A stretch of DNA of 64,000 bases from Paenibacillus sabuli (lineage in GTDB: Bacteria > Bacillota > Bacilli > Paenibacillales > Paenibacillaceae): positions 1-64,000 of the forward strand of contig NZ_JACXIZ010000004.1 in the NCBI RefSeq assembly GCF_014705605.1, written 5' to 3'. Each line of letters begins with the position of its first letter. Position 1 is the first letter of the stretch. Shown here one piece after another: positions 34,807 to 42,720 of the stretch. The notes below the pieces were generated by a model. That model did not search any database and was not told where the DNA came from. It saw only the letters and a program-made list of their open reading frames with translations. The position numbers were made by a program, and so were the translations under genes.

Positions 34807-35883
34807 ATGCTGCAATCGAGACCGCGGATGCCGGGCAAGCGCGGACGCGCCAAACCGGTCAAGCCGCTGCCGCCGAGCATGTCCCCGGGGAATGCGAATG
34901 CCGGCGGGGTCGGAGAGGATGTCCCGCGCGCCTGGGATGTCCTGCGGGCGCCGCCCAGCGCGGAGCAGGAGCCGAGCGCGGCCCGGCATTATGGCAATAC
35001 CGCGCTGCTCACGCTGCCCGCCGGCGAGCCCGGCCGAGAGGGCCTCGGACCCGAGGCCAAGGCCTGGGCCGCCCGGCTGGAGCCTGGCCTGGCTTACATT
35101 GCCGCGCACCCGGAGATCCGCAGCGTTCGCCTGCTTGGCGCGGATGCGCTGGCACTGCCGGCACCGTTGCTGCGCCACGTGCTGGGCCGATTGCGCCGCC
35201 TCGGCCACGTACGGGCCGTTCGCCTGCATTCCGAGATGCCTGCCTCCCGGCCGCGCACGCTCTGCTGTGATGCAGGCCGTCTCGGCGCGATCCGTGCTTG
35301 CGCAGCGCCCGGCTTCCGCATCTTCGTACTGGCGCAGCTCGCGCATCCGGATCAGCTGACGACCGATGCGATCCGTTCCATTGCAGCCCTGCAGCGCTCA
35401 GGGGCGGCGGTCGCCTCGCTCATCCCGCTGCTGCCCGGTGTCAACGACGACGCGGCGCTGCTGGAGCGGCTGATGCTGGAGGGCATGGAGCACAATGTTG
35501 TGCCCTATGGCCTCTACCTGCGCCATCCGAACCTGGAGAAGGTGGCAGCAGCCCTGCCGCTGCATGCGGTGTATCGGCTGGCGGAAGAGGCGCGGGCGCG
35601 CATGATTGGCCCCGGCAAGCAGATTCGCTTGCTGCTGGGGGGCAAGGAAGGAGAGATTGAATTGCTGGCAATTGCTGACGGACACGCTTATCTGAATTAC
35701 ATGGCGCCATTGCCCGGCACCGAGACGCGCTTCGCGATCCGGCGCTGTCCGGAGGGGGCGTTCTGGTTCGAGGATCTGCCCGAGTCTCCATCCGGAGACA
35801 AGGAAGAGCGGCAGCCAGCTCAGGACCTGCCGCTGGATACCGATTGGCCGACCCGCGGCCCGGTGCGCATCATCGGCGACTGA
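34807..35883 (+). CDS. KamA/EpmB-like protein lacking the radical-SAM cysteine motif
   Basis: A 358-residue protein. Residues ~90-260 match the lysine 2,3-aminomutase family: LAYIAAHPEIRSVRLLGAD (usually GGD), VLGRLRRLGHVRAVRLHS, LAHPDQLTTDAIRSIAALQ and LLPGVNDDAALLERLM. The segment that should hold CxxxCxxC is replaced by ALLTLPAGEPGREGLG, so no [4Fe-4S] cluster can form there. It may be a degenerate paralogue with a binding role. GAGGTG lies 7-9 nt before the ATG. It is the first gene after the c-di-AMP riboswitch. No partner gene follows in the operon. Confidence 0.75.
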   Translation: MLQSRPRMPGKRGRAKPVKPLPPSMSPGNANAGGVGEDVPRAWDVLRAPPSAEQEPSAARHYGNTALLTLPAGEPGREGLGPEAKAWAARLEPGLAYIAAHPEIRSVRLLGADALALPAPLLRHVLGRLRRLGHVRAVRLHSEMPASRPRTLCCDAGRLGAIRACAAPGFRIFVLAQLAHPDQLTTDAIRSIAALQRSGAAVASLIPLLPGVNDDAALLERLMLEGMEHNVVPYGLYLRHPNLEKVAAALPLHAVYRLAEEARARMIGPGKQIRLLLGGKEGEIELLAIADGHAYLNYMAPLPGTETRFAIRRCPEGAFWFEDLPESPSGDKEERQPAQDLPLDTDWPTRGPVRIIGD

Positions 35884-35892
35884 CGCCGTGTC

Positions 35893-36015
35893 TGCGCGCG
35901 GCCGCTGACGGCTGCCCCTTACTATCTTCGTAAATTGCGCGCGGCCACCAAGGCTGCCCATTACTATCTTCGTAAGTTGCATGCGGCCCTCAACGGCTGC
36001 CCTTCGTTAGTATCC
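35893..36015. repeat. Three tandem copies of a 42-bp repeat
   Basis: Units at 35893-35935, 35936-35977 and 35978-36015 share TGCGCGCGGCC and GGCTGCCCNTTACTATC. The third is diverged and shortened. They directly follow the KamA-like gene. Confidence 0.75.
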
Positions 36016-36076
36016 ATTACAGAATAACCTGGTGCGATTGAAACCGTCCTTATCCCTTCACCATCGGCCAACGAAC

Positions 36077-36260
36077 CTAACGGTTGCCACAGCGGCTATT
36101 TCGCCCAAAAAAGCGCCGATTGAATTGTAACGGTTGCCACAGGTCTTATTTTCTTGAAATCCATCGAAAAAACGCGATTGAGGCCAAATAAGCGCTGTGG
36201 CAACCGCTAGCCTGGAAATCGCCTGAAATCAATCGAAATAAGCGCGCTGGCAACCGTTAG
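36077..36260. repeat. Cluster of GTGGCAACCGTTAG inverted-repeat units
   Basis: Four copies of a 14-bp core: 36077-36090 and 36127-36140 on the minus strand, 36197-36210 and 36247-36260 on the plus strand. Spacing is about 50 bp within a pair, and the two halves face each other. The left pair and its spacer match 26812-26871. No cas gene or equal spacers are present, so it is not a CRISPR array. No gene is seen from 35884 to 36402. Confidence 0.8.
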
Positions 36261-36335
36261 CTGAGGTGAGTCCCTTTGCCTGCGTGATGGATTACGTGAT
36301 GGATGAGCTGTCTTTGGTTATTTCGTGAAGCATCC

Positions 36336-36371
36336 TTAGTGTAGTTAGTGTAGTTAGTGTAGTTAGTGTTG
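36336..36371. repeat. 9-bp minisatellite TTAGTGTAG x4
   Basis: Three exact copies and one with a single change, just downstream of the MFS exporter gene. Confidence 0.85.
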
Positions 36372-36402
36372 TAAGTTGCAAATGTCGTGTCGTTGCCTTC
36401 GC

Positions 36403-37806
36403 TCACGTATGCTCCGCAGCCGCTCTGGGCTTGCGGATGAACCAGGCCAGCGCGAAGCCTAGCACGGCGATCCACGCCGCTACGCCAAACGCGACGTTCA
36501 CCCCATGTATACTCCCGGATATTCCTGCTCCGGCTGCCGATCCGGCCCGGCTCATGACTGTAATGAGCAGCGCGGTGCCGATCGAGCCGGCAACCTGCCG
36601 CATTGTGTTGTTCATGGCTGTGCCGTGAGGCAGCAGCTCCCGACTCAACTGATTCAGCCCGGCCGTGGTAAGCGGCATCAGCACCATCGACACGCCGAGC
36701 ATACGAACCGCATAGAGCGCGGCGATTACCGTAAGCGACGTATGCTCGTCCAGCATCATGAACGGGAACGTCCCGCCGCTGAGCAAGGCGAGCCCGACCA
36801 CCGCCAGCCCTTTGCCTCCGACCTTGTCGAAGATCCGTCCGGTAATAGGCGACATGATCCCCATGACGATCGCGCCCGGCAGCAGCAAGAGCCCCGACTC
36901 CAGCGCGCTGAAGCCGCGCATATCTTGGACATACAGCGGCAGCAGCAGCTGCGCGCCGATCATGGACGTGAAGACGATCATGCCGATGCCGGTCGTGAGC
37001 CGGAAGGTCGGATTTTTGAAGACGCGGAATTCGAGCATCGGGTGCGACATGCGCAGCTGACGCCGGATGAACAGCACGAGCGTGACGGCCCCGACTGCCA
37101 GCGAGCCCCAGACCTCGACGTGCGTCCAGCTGAGATGACCGGCGCTGCTGAAGCCATACAGCAGTCCGCCGAAGCCGAGCGAGGAGAGCAGGATCGACGG
37201 CACGTCGACCTTCGGATTCGAGAGCTTGGTCACGTTGCTCATATACCGCGCAGCCAGGACGATGTCGATCAGCGCGATCGGAATGACGACATAGAATAGC
37301 AGCCGCCATGAATGGCTGTCCACGATCCACCCGGAGAGCGAGGGCCCGATCGCCGGCGCGAACGAGATGACCAGCCCGACCATGCCCATGGCCGTGCCGC
37401 GCCGTTCGGGCGGGAAGATCAGGAACATCGTCGTCTGCATCAGCGGCATCATGATGCCGGCGGCTGTCGCTTGGACGATCCTGCCGACCATGAGCAGACC
37501 GAAGGTGTGGGAGACGGCTGCGATCAGCGAGCCGATGGCAAAGAGCGTCATCGCGGTCAGGAAGAGCCGGCGCGTCGTGAATTTTTCGATCAAAAAGGCG
37601 GTGATCGGAATCATAATGCCGTTCATCAGCATGAAGACGGTGGTCAGCCATTGCCCCTGGGAGGGACCGATGCCCAGATCCGCCATAATCGGCGGGAGTG
37701 CCGTCGCCAGCAGCGTCTGATTGAGGATGGCGATGAAGGCCCCGATCAAGAGCACGGCGACGATCCACCGTTTCTGCGTGGAGCTAATTGCTACGTTCTC
37801 GGCCAT
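36403..37806 (-). CDS. MFS multidrug exporter, DHA2 (EmrB/QacA) family
   Basis: A 467-residue protein with about 14 helices. The first helix region (FIAILNQTLLATALPPIMADL) and the motif FMLMNGIMIPITAFLIEKF are typical of EmrB/QacA, as is GPSLSGWIVDSHSWRLLF. It should exchange protons for hydrophobic drugs. It is divergent from the aldehyde dehydrogenase across a spacer with nested inverted repeats. A TetR gene downstream of the dehydrogenase is a candidate repressor. Confidence 0.92.
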   Translation of the reverse strand: MAENVAISSTQKRWIVAVLLIGAFIAILNQTLLATALPPIMADLGIGPSQGQWLTTVFMLMNGIMIPITAFLIEKFTTRRLFLTAMTLFAIGSLIAAVSHTFGLLMVGRIVQATAAGIMMPLMQTTMFLIFPPERRGTAMGMVGLVISFAPAIGPSLSGWIVDSHSWRLLFYVVIPIALIDIVLAARYMSNVTKLSNPKVDVPSILLSSLGFGGLLYGFSSAGHLSWTHVEVWGSLAVGAVTLVLFIRRQLRMSHPMLEFRVFKNPTFRLTTGIGMIVFTSMIGAQLLLPLYVQDMRGFSALESGLLLLPGAIVMGIMSPITGRIFDKVGGKGLAVVGLALLSGGTFPFMMLDEHTSLTVIAALYAVRMLGVSMVLMPLTTAGLNQLSRELLPHGTAMNNTMRQVAGSIGTALLITVMSRAGSAAGAGISGSIHGVNVAFGVAAWIAVLGFALAWFIRKPRAAAEHT

Positions 37807-37840
37807 ATGGTTCCAGATCCCTTCGCATAGGTTGTCCCTT

Positions 37841-37915
37841 TATATTAACGCAACTGCGGTCGAATACAAACGCGTCTGTGAGGCGATTCACAAAACCGCT
37901 GGATGCGTTAATATA
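37841..37915. promoter_or_regulatory. Nested inverted repeats in the exporter/dehydrogenase spacer
   Basis: TATATTAACGCA (37841-37852) is the exact reverse complement of TGCGTTAATATA (37904-37915). Between them lies TGTGA-GGCGAT-TCACA (37877-37892). Two outer half-sites 52 bp apart with a central dyad suggest looping or dual operators for the divergent promoters. Confidence 0.65.
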
Positions 37916-37954
37916 GAGTCAGGGTCAAACTGCAAGGAAAGGTGGATGATGGCG

Positions 37955-39391
37955 ATGCACACATGGCGCAATCTATATAATGGCGAGTGGAAGGACGCGC
38001 TGTCCGGCGACACGTCGAAGGTGATTAATCCGGCAACCGGCGAGCAGGTCGCAGTCGCGGCCTACGGCGGCGCGGAGGATGCCAAGGCGGCGGCCGAAGC
38101 TGCGGCGGCGGCCTTCCCGAAGTGGGCTGCGACGCCGGCCAAGGAGCGGGCGGCGCTGCTGCACCGGCTCGCCGACCTGCTCGAGCGGGACAAGGACGAG
38201 CTGGCCCGCCTGATTACGCGGGAGATGGGCAAGCCGCTGAAGGAAGCGACGGGCGAGGTGGCGATCTCGGCCGATTATTTGCGCTGGAATGCGGAGGAGG
38301 CGGTGCGCGTATACGGCAAGCTGATCCCGTCGCCGTCGCCGGACAAGCGACTGTTGACGCTGCACCAGCCGGTGGGGCCGGTGGCGGCGATCACGCCGTG
38401 GAACTTCCCGCTGTCGATGGGCGCGCGCAAGCTCGCGCCGGCGCTCGCGGCAGGCTGCACGGTCGTACACAAGCCGGCGGGCAAGACGCCCGGCGCGGCG
38501 GTGCGCTTCGTGGAGCTGGCCGGGGAGGCGGGCTTCTCCGAAGGGGTCGTCAATCTCGTCATGGGCCGCTCGAGCGAGATCGGCGAAGCGCTGCTCACGC
38601 ATCCGGCGATCCGCAAGGTCGCCTTCACCGGCTCGACGGCCGTCGGCAAAAAGCTGATGGAACTGGCAGCCGGGCAAGTGAAAAAGATCTCGATGGAGCT
38701 GGGTGGACATGCGCCGTTCCTCGTGTTCGACGATGCCGATCTGGACGCCGCGGCCCTCGGCGCGATCGGCAGCAAATTCCGCAATGCCGGCCAGACGTGC
38801 ATCTGCGCCAACCGCATCTACGTCCAGGCTTCGATCCGAGATGCCTTCCTGGAGCGATTCGAAAAGGCGGCGCGCGAACTGATCGTCGGCGACGGGATGA
38901 AGGACGGCACCACGGTAGGGCCGCTTATCGACGAGGATGCGCTGGCGAAGGTGGACGAGCAGGTCAAGGATGCGGTGGACAAGGGCGCGACCGTCGTGCT
39001 CGGCGGCAAGCGGAGCGAATCGCATCCGGAGGGCTGCTTCTACGAGCCGACGATCCTCGCGGGCGTGAACGAGCGCATGACGATTACGCACGAGGAGACG
39101 TTCGGACCGGTGGCGCCGGTGTATACGTTCGAGACGGAAGAAGAGGCGCTGTGCAAAGCCAACGACACCGAATACGGCCTCGCCGCCTACTATTACACCC
39201 GCGATCTCGGTCGGGCGGTGCGGGTCTACGAGGGCTTGCAGTATGGCATCATCGGCTGCAATGATGCGGTGCCGACGACCGTCGAAGGTCCGTTCGGAGG
39301 CTGGAAGGAGAGCGGCATCGGCCGCGAAGGCGGACCGGGCAGCTTGAGCGACTTTTTGGAGACCAAGTTCGTGTCGATGCGGCTGGGGTAA
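37955..39391 (+). CDS. NAD(P)-dependent aldehyde dehydrogenase, succinate-semialdehyde type
   Basis: A 478-residue ALDH of normal length. The catalytic Cys282 lies in GQTCICANR and the general base Glu248 in MELGGHAPF; the coenzyme region is ITPWNFPLSMGARKL and FTGSTAVGKK. The CICANR and FRNAGQTC forms fit GabD-like succinate-semialdehyde dehydrogenases. The ATG at 37955 has AAAGGTGG 9 nt upstream; ATGs at 37946 and 37949 overlap the site. It is divergent from a drug exporter and followed by its own-promoter TetR gene. Confidence 0.9.
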   Translation: MHTWRNLYNGEWKDALSGDTSKVINPATGEQVAVAAYGGAEDAKAAAEAAAAAFPKWAATPAKERAALLHRLADLLERDKDELARLITREMGKPLKEATGEVAISADYLRWNAEEAVRVYGKLIPSPSPDKRLLTLHQPVGPVAAITPWNFPLSMGARKLAPALAAGCTVVHKPAGKTPGAAVRFVELAGEAGFSEGVVNLVMGRSSEIGEALLTHPAIRKVAFTGSTAVGKKLMELAAGQVKKISMELGGHAPFLVFDDADLDAAALGAIGSKFRNAGQTCICANRIYVQASIRDAFLERFEKAARELIVGDGMKDGTTVGPLIDEDALAKVDEQVKDAVDKGATVVLGGKRSESHPEGCFYEPTILAGVNERMTITHEETFGPVAPVYTFETEEEALCKANDTEYGLAAYYYTRDLGRAVRVYEGLQYGIIGCNDAVPTTVEGPFGGWKESGIGREGGPGSLSDFLETKFVSMRLG

Positions 39392-39416
39392 TTTGCTCAT
39401 ACTTGTTCGAAAGCGC

Positions 39417-39445
39417 TTGACAGCAAAATTGGGAAATTCTATACT
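39417..39445 (+). promoter_or_regulatory. TetR gene promoter
   Basis: TTGACA, 17-nt spacer, TATACT: a near-consensus sigma-A promoter 57 nt before the start codon. Confidence 0.85.
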
Positions 39446-39501
39446 GTATGTTATTCGACTATATCATTTCCATGGATCAGGAAGAGGCAAGGAGGGAAAG
39501 T

Positions 39502-40122
39502 ATGAATCATGTCCAGGACCTTGCCGAGCGGAAAAAAATGGGAACCCGAGACCGAATGCTGCATGCGGCCATTGATCTGATCTCGGCCAAAGGCTATAAA
39601 AACGTAACCATCGAAGAAATTGCAAAGGAAGCGGACGTCAGTGCGATGACGGTGTTTCGTCACTTCGGCAATAAGATGAATATGCTGGAGGAAGCGGTCG
39701 ACCGGTTCTACTATCCGATTCCGGTGCAAAAAATTTTCGAGGAGCGTATGACGTATGAGCTCAGGAGCGATTTGCGTCTGATTTGCGAAATTTATTATGA
39801 ACTGATGCGTCAGAATGTAAAGCTTGTCCACATTGCCTACAAGGAAGGCCAAGCGATTCCCGGACTATTGGAATGGGTGAGCAGGCATCCCCGGCAGCTG
39901 AAGGAGCTGATGATGGAATACATTCAGCGCATGCAGGAGTTGGGGAAGGTCAAGGCCATTAATACCTTCAAGGTGGAGAGCCACGCCCTGATGTTTATTG
40001 CCCTGCACTACGGCTCGATTTTGGCAAGAACCTTTGTCGAAGGCAATCGGGTTTCCTTTTTGACCGATCAGGAGATCATTGACGAAAGCGTCGAACTTTT
40101 TTATAACGCGTTAACCGTATGA
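39502..40122 (+). CDS. TetR/AcrR-family regulator
   Basis: A 206-residue repressor. The N-terminal HTH is RDRMLHAAIDLISAKGYKNV, then TIEEIAKEADVSAMTVFRHF. The ligand-binding helices follow. AAGGAGG lies 7 nt before the ATG at 39502, which excludes the longer frame from 39448. Lower GC than its neighbours. It likely represses the exporter/dehydrogenase pair, whose spacer has suitable dyads; this is positional inference. Confidence 0.92.
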   Translation: MNHVQDLAERKKMGTRDRMLHAAIDLISAKGYKNVTIEEIAKEADVSAMTVFRHFGNKMNMLEEAVDRFYYPIPVQKIFEERMTYELRSDLRLICEIYYELMRQNVKLVHIAYKEGQAIPGLLEWVSRHPRQLKELMMEYIQRMQELGKVKAINTFKVESHALMFIALHYGSILARTFVEGNRVSFLTDQEIIDESVELFYNALTV

Positions 40123-40153
40123 ACGAGCTGCGAGGGCCGATGCCCTTTCTCGA

Positions 40154-40183
40154 AAAGCCGGACCTGAAAAGGTCCGGTTTTTC
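40154..40183 (+). terminator. Terminator of the TetR gene
   Basis: CCGGACC-TGAAAA-GGTCCGG followed by TTTTTCGTTTT. Confidence 0.9.
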
Positions 40184-40291
40184 GTTTTATAATTTGATGA
40201 ATATATGAAAAGTTGACGAGCAGTCCAACCGATCGGCGCATTAAATATGTTGTATATACGTTAGGTAATATTACATAATAATAAAAAGTGT

Positions 40292-40321
40292 TTGACAATT
40301 GCTTGGTGAATTGTTTAAAAT
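40292..40321 (+). promoter_or_regulatory. Promoter of the catabolic operon
   Basis: TTGACA, 18-nt spacer, TAAAAT in the AT-rich 40184-40461 leader. The leader of about 130 nt downstream has no obvious riboswitch. Confidence 0.7.
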
Positions 40322-40461
40322 GGCTTCAAATGATAGTGAAAACTAACATTGGAGCGGTGAATGATGTAAAGATGTGCTTGAACGTGTTGAATAACGGATA
40401 AGCTCTCTTTTTTTGATGAATATGTTAGCCTTTAATAACATTTTGAGAACGGAGATGTGAC

Positions 40462-40830
40462 ATGAGGCTATTCATTCACTCGACGCATGGCCCCGAGGCT
40501 CCGAGCCAGGCCGACCGCGCGCTGCTCATCGCCGAGACGGCGCTGAGGGAAGGCCACGAGGTAGCGATGTTCCTGGCCGGAGACGCTGTGCGGATGTGGA
40601 AGGAGCCGGTGTGGTCGAGCAAGCTCGGCCTCGGACCGGATGCGGTGCCGGTAGCGGATCGTGCCGCGCGCATCGCACAGCTGGGCGGGCGGATCGTGCT
40701 CTCCCGGTTGTCGTGCGAGACGCGCGGAATCGAGCCGGATGCACAGACCAACGGGCAATGGCAGCTCGGCGAGCCGCTGGATCTGGTACGGATGACGGAA
40801 GCTTGTGACAAGATGATTACCTACGGATGA
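40462..40830 (+). CDS. DsrE-family protein
   Basis: A 122-residue cytosolic protein with the DsrE/F-like fold: MRLFIHSTHGPEAPSQADRA, then EGHEVAMFLAGDAV. The family includes sulfur-relay proteins, but here the only cysteines are in SRLSCETRG and near TEACDKM, so a sulfurtransferase role is uncertain. It is the first gene of the operon; ACGGAG precedes the ATG. A binding or accessory role for the following hydrolase is plausible. Confidence 0.75.
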   Translation: MRLFIHSTHGPEAPSQADRALLIAETALREGHEVAMFLAGDAVRMWKEPVWSSKLGLGPDAVPVADRAARIAQLGGRIVLSRLSCETRGIEPDAQTNGQWQLGEPLDLVRMTEACDKMITYG

Positions 40831-40840
40831 GGGGTGCGGC

Positions 40841-41593
40841 ATGGGACAGGGATGGGAGAGCTACATTGACGCGGCGGATCGTACGATCTATGCCCGCTCG
40901 GGACTTGGCGGCCAGACGGGATTCGGCGCCCGGGCGGCGCTGCTGATCATCGACGTGCAGTACGGCTTCACCGGAGAGCCGGACGGACAGGAGGCCAGCG
41001 CAGGCGAGCAGCCGAATCCGAAGATTGCCGTAGACGCAGGCGGCATCGACCACCCGATTCAGTGCGGGCAGGAGAGCTGGCAGGCTGTGCGCGAGATCGG
41101 CAGGCTGCTGGCGAGCTGCCGACAGCTCGGGCTTCCTGTGATGTACACGTACATGGAAGGCGAGGCTCCGGGCATGAATCGCAATGTCGGCGTCAAGGGC
41201 GCGCTCTACGATCATCCTACGCTGCAGCGCGGCGCGCGGGGCACGCAGATCGTGGAGCCGCTCGCGCCGCTTCCAGGGGAACGGCTGCTGTCGAAGAAAA
41301 AGCCGAGCGCATTTTTTGGCACCCCGCTCATCGCCTATCTGACCGAGACCGGGGTCGACACCGTCGTCGTCGTTGGCTGCACGACGAGCGGCTGCGTGAG
41401 GGCGACCGTGGTGGACGCCTTCTCGCACAATCTGCGTGTCATCGTCCCGGAGGAGGCGGTCTTCGACCGCGGCAAGGCGTCGCATGCGGTCAATCTGTTC
41501 GACATGCAGCAGAAGTACGCCGAAGTGCTGCCGGTAGCGGATGTGCTGGAGACGCTCGATCGAATGCTGACGACAAGGGAGGGACAGGCATGA
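40841..41593 (+). CDS. Isochorismatase-fold cysteine hydrolase 3
   Basis: A 250-residue amidohydrolase with Asp38 (LLIIDVQYGF), Lys152 (LLSKKKPSAFFG) and Cys185 (CTTSGCVRATVVDA). The TTSGCVRATVVDA loop and HAVNLFDMQQKYAEV closely follow maleamate amidohydrolase and N-carbamoylsarcosine amidase. It is related to the pair at 9483 and 10250. GAGGGG precedes the ATG. The stop overlaps the next start by 4 nt, so it is coupled to the DUF3891 gene. Confidence 0.9.
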   Translation: MGQGWESYIDAADRTIYARSGLGGQTGFGARAALLIIDVQYGFTGEPDGQEASAGEQPNPKIAVDAGGIDHPIQCGQESWQAVREIGRLLASCRQLGLPVMYTYMEGEAPGMNRNVGVKGALYDHPTLQRGARGTQIVEPLAPLPGERLLSKKKPSAFFGTPLIAYLTETGVDTVVVVGCTTSGCVRATVVDAFSHNLRVIVPEEAVFDRGKASHAVNLFDMQQKYAEVLPVADVLETLDRMLTTREGQA

Positions 41594-42405
41594 TTATCTC
41601 GGCGCAAGAAGGCGGGCTCGCACTGGTGCGGCAAGATGATCACATGGGCCAGTGCGGCGAGCTGGCCGATCGCTGGGGCGGCAGCTTCGAGGCTCCGCCG
41701 CAGGCCGGGGAGGTGCGGCTGGCGGTCGCGCACCACGACTGGGGATGGACGCCGGTGGACGATGCGCTGCCCTATCACGAGGCGACCGGGCGGCCGCGCA
41801 ATTTTCACGAGTTCGACCTGGAGGAGCATGCGCGCTTCTACGAGCAAGGATACCGCAAGGTGCTCGAGCGCAGCCGCTATGCCGGTCTGCTGGTCGGGAT
41901 GCACTGGATCGGACTGTACCGGAGCCGCTACGGCTACGATCCGACGCTGACGTTGCCGGTGCCGGAGCGGCTGCGGGCGAGCATGGATGCGCGTATACTG
42001 CGGCTGGAGCACGAGCTGCTCGAGTTGCGTCTGGCATGCTGGGACAGCTCGCAGTCCAGAGGCGCGTTCGAGGCCGGACTGTGGATGGGCTACGAATGGC
42101 TGCAAGTGCTGGACCGGATGTCGCTGTACATGTCGCTCGGCCATCCCGGGCGGGCAGCGGTGGAGACGGCCGTCGGTACGATCCGTCCGGCACTCGCGGC
42201 GCCGGCGGTGGAGATTCGGGTCGCGGCTCCCGGAGACGGCAGGCTGCTGGTCGATCCGTTCCCATTCGCAGAGCCCTTCGTCAGCACGGTGCGGCGCAGA
42301 CACATCCCCGACCTCGACTACGCCGGGCCAGCGCAGCTGGAGGCCGCGCTGGCGGAGGCACAGCCTGAGCCGCTCGAATGGATGATTGCGCCGAAGCGGC
42401 GATAG
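41590..42405 (+). CDS. DUF3891-family protein
   Basis: A 271-residue protein of unknown biochemical function. Conserved-looking features are RQDDHMGQCGELADRWGG near the start, AHHDWGWTPVDDALPYHEA and MHWIGLYRSRYG. The His/Asp-rich HHDWGW motif could bind a metal, recalling HD-type hydrolases; this is inference. The start overlaps the hydrolase stop (ATGA), so the two may act together. Confidence 0.8.
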   Translation: MIISAQEGGLALVRQDDHMGQCGELADRWGGSFEAPPQAGEVRLAVAHHDWGWTPVDDALPYHEATGRPRNFHEFDLEEHARFYEQGYRKVLERSRYAGLLVGMHWIGLYRSRYGYDPTLTLPVPERLRASMDARILRLEHELLELRLACWDSSQSRGAFEAGLWMGYEWLQVLDRMSLYMSLGHPGRAAVETAVGTIRPALAAPAVEIRVAAPGDGRLLVDPFPFAEPFVSTVRRRHIPDLDYAGPAQLEAALAEAQPEPLEWMIAPKRR

Positions 42406-42432
42406 CGCCAGAGAAAGGCCGGTGAAGCGAAG

Positions 42433-42645
42433 GTGGACCATGCAATTGTACTGCGCAGCGAATTCGGATATGTGCGGGTGGAGAGGGATACGGCGGGCGG
42501 CGGAGACCGGCTCAAGATCACCGATCTGCGTACCGGAAAATCAAGCTCCCTCGATCCGCTCGAGCTGGAATGCCTGGCCTGGAGCCGGCACGAGGACCTG
42601 CGTGATCTGCTCGACCCGTCGCTGACGAGATGGCGGCCGGAATGA
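42433..42645 (+). CDS. Small hypothetical protein
   Basis: A 70-residue acidic protein (VRVERDTAGGGDRLKITDL, then ELECLAWSRHEDLRDLL) from a GTG start. I do not recognise it. It lies in the operon between DUF3891 and the dehydrogenase, in the same direction with 27-75-nt gaps. The ribosome binding site is poor, so the start is uncertain. Confidence 0.55.
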   Translation: MDHAIVLRSEFGYVRVERDTAGGGDRLKITDLRTGKSSSLDPLELECLAWSRHEDLRDLLDPSLTRWRPE

Positions 42646-42720
42646 ACGACGGCTAGAAGAACGCCGGATTACAAAGCGCGAATCGCGTCATATCTTTGCA
42701 CTCGAGAGGAGCATGCCAAC

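Noticed and set aside
36077-36260. Possible CRISPR array
   Set aside because: The cores change orientation, the spacers are not uniform and no cas genes are present.
36257-37768. A 503-codon minus-strand frame overlapping the MFS exporter
   Set aside because: It is another frame on the same strand as the exporter; its Asn/Thr/Tyr tail is the 9-bp minisatellite.
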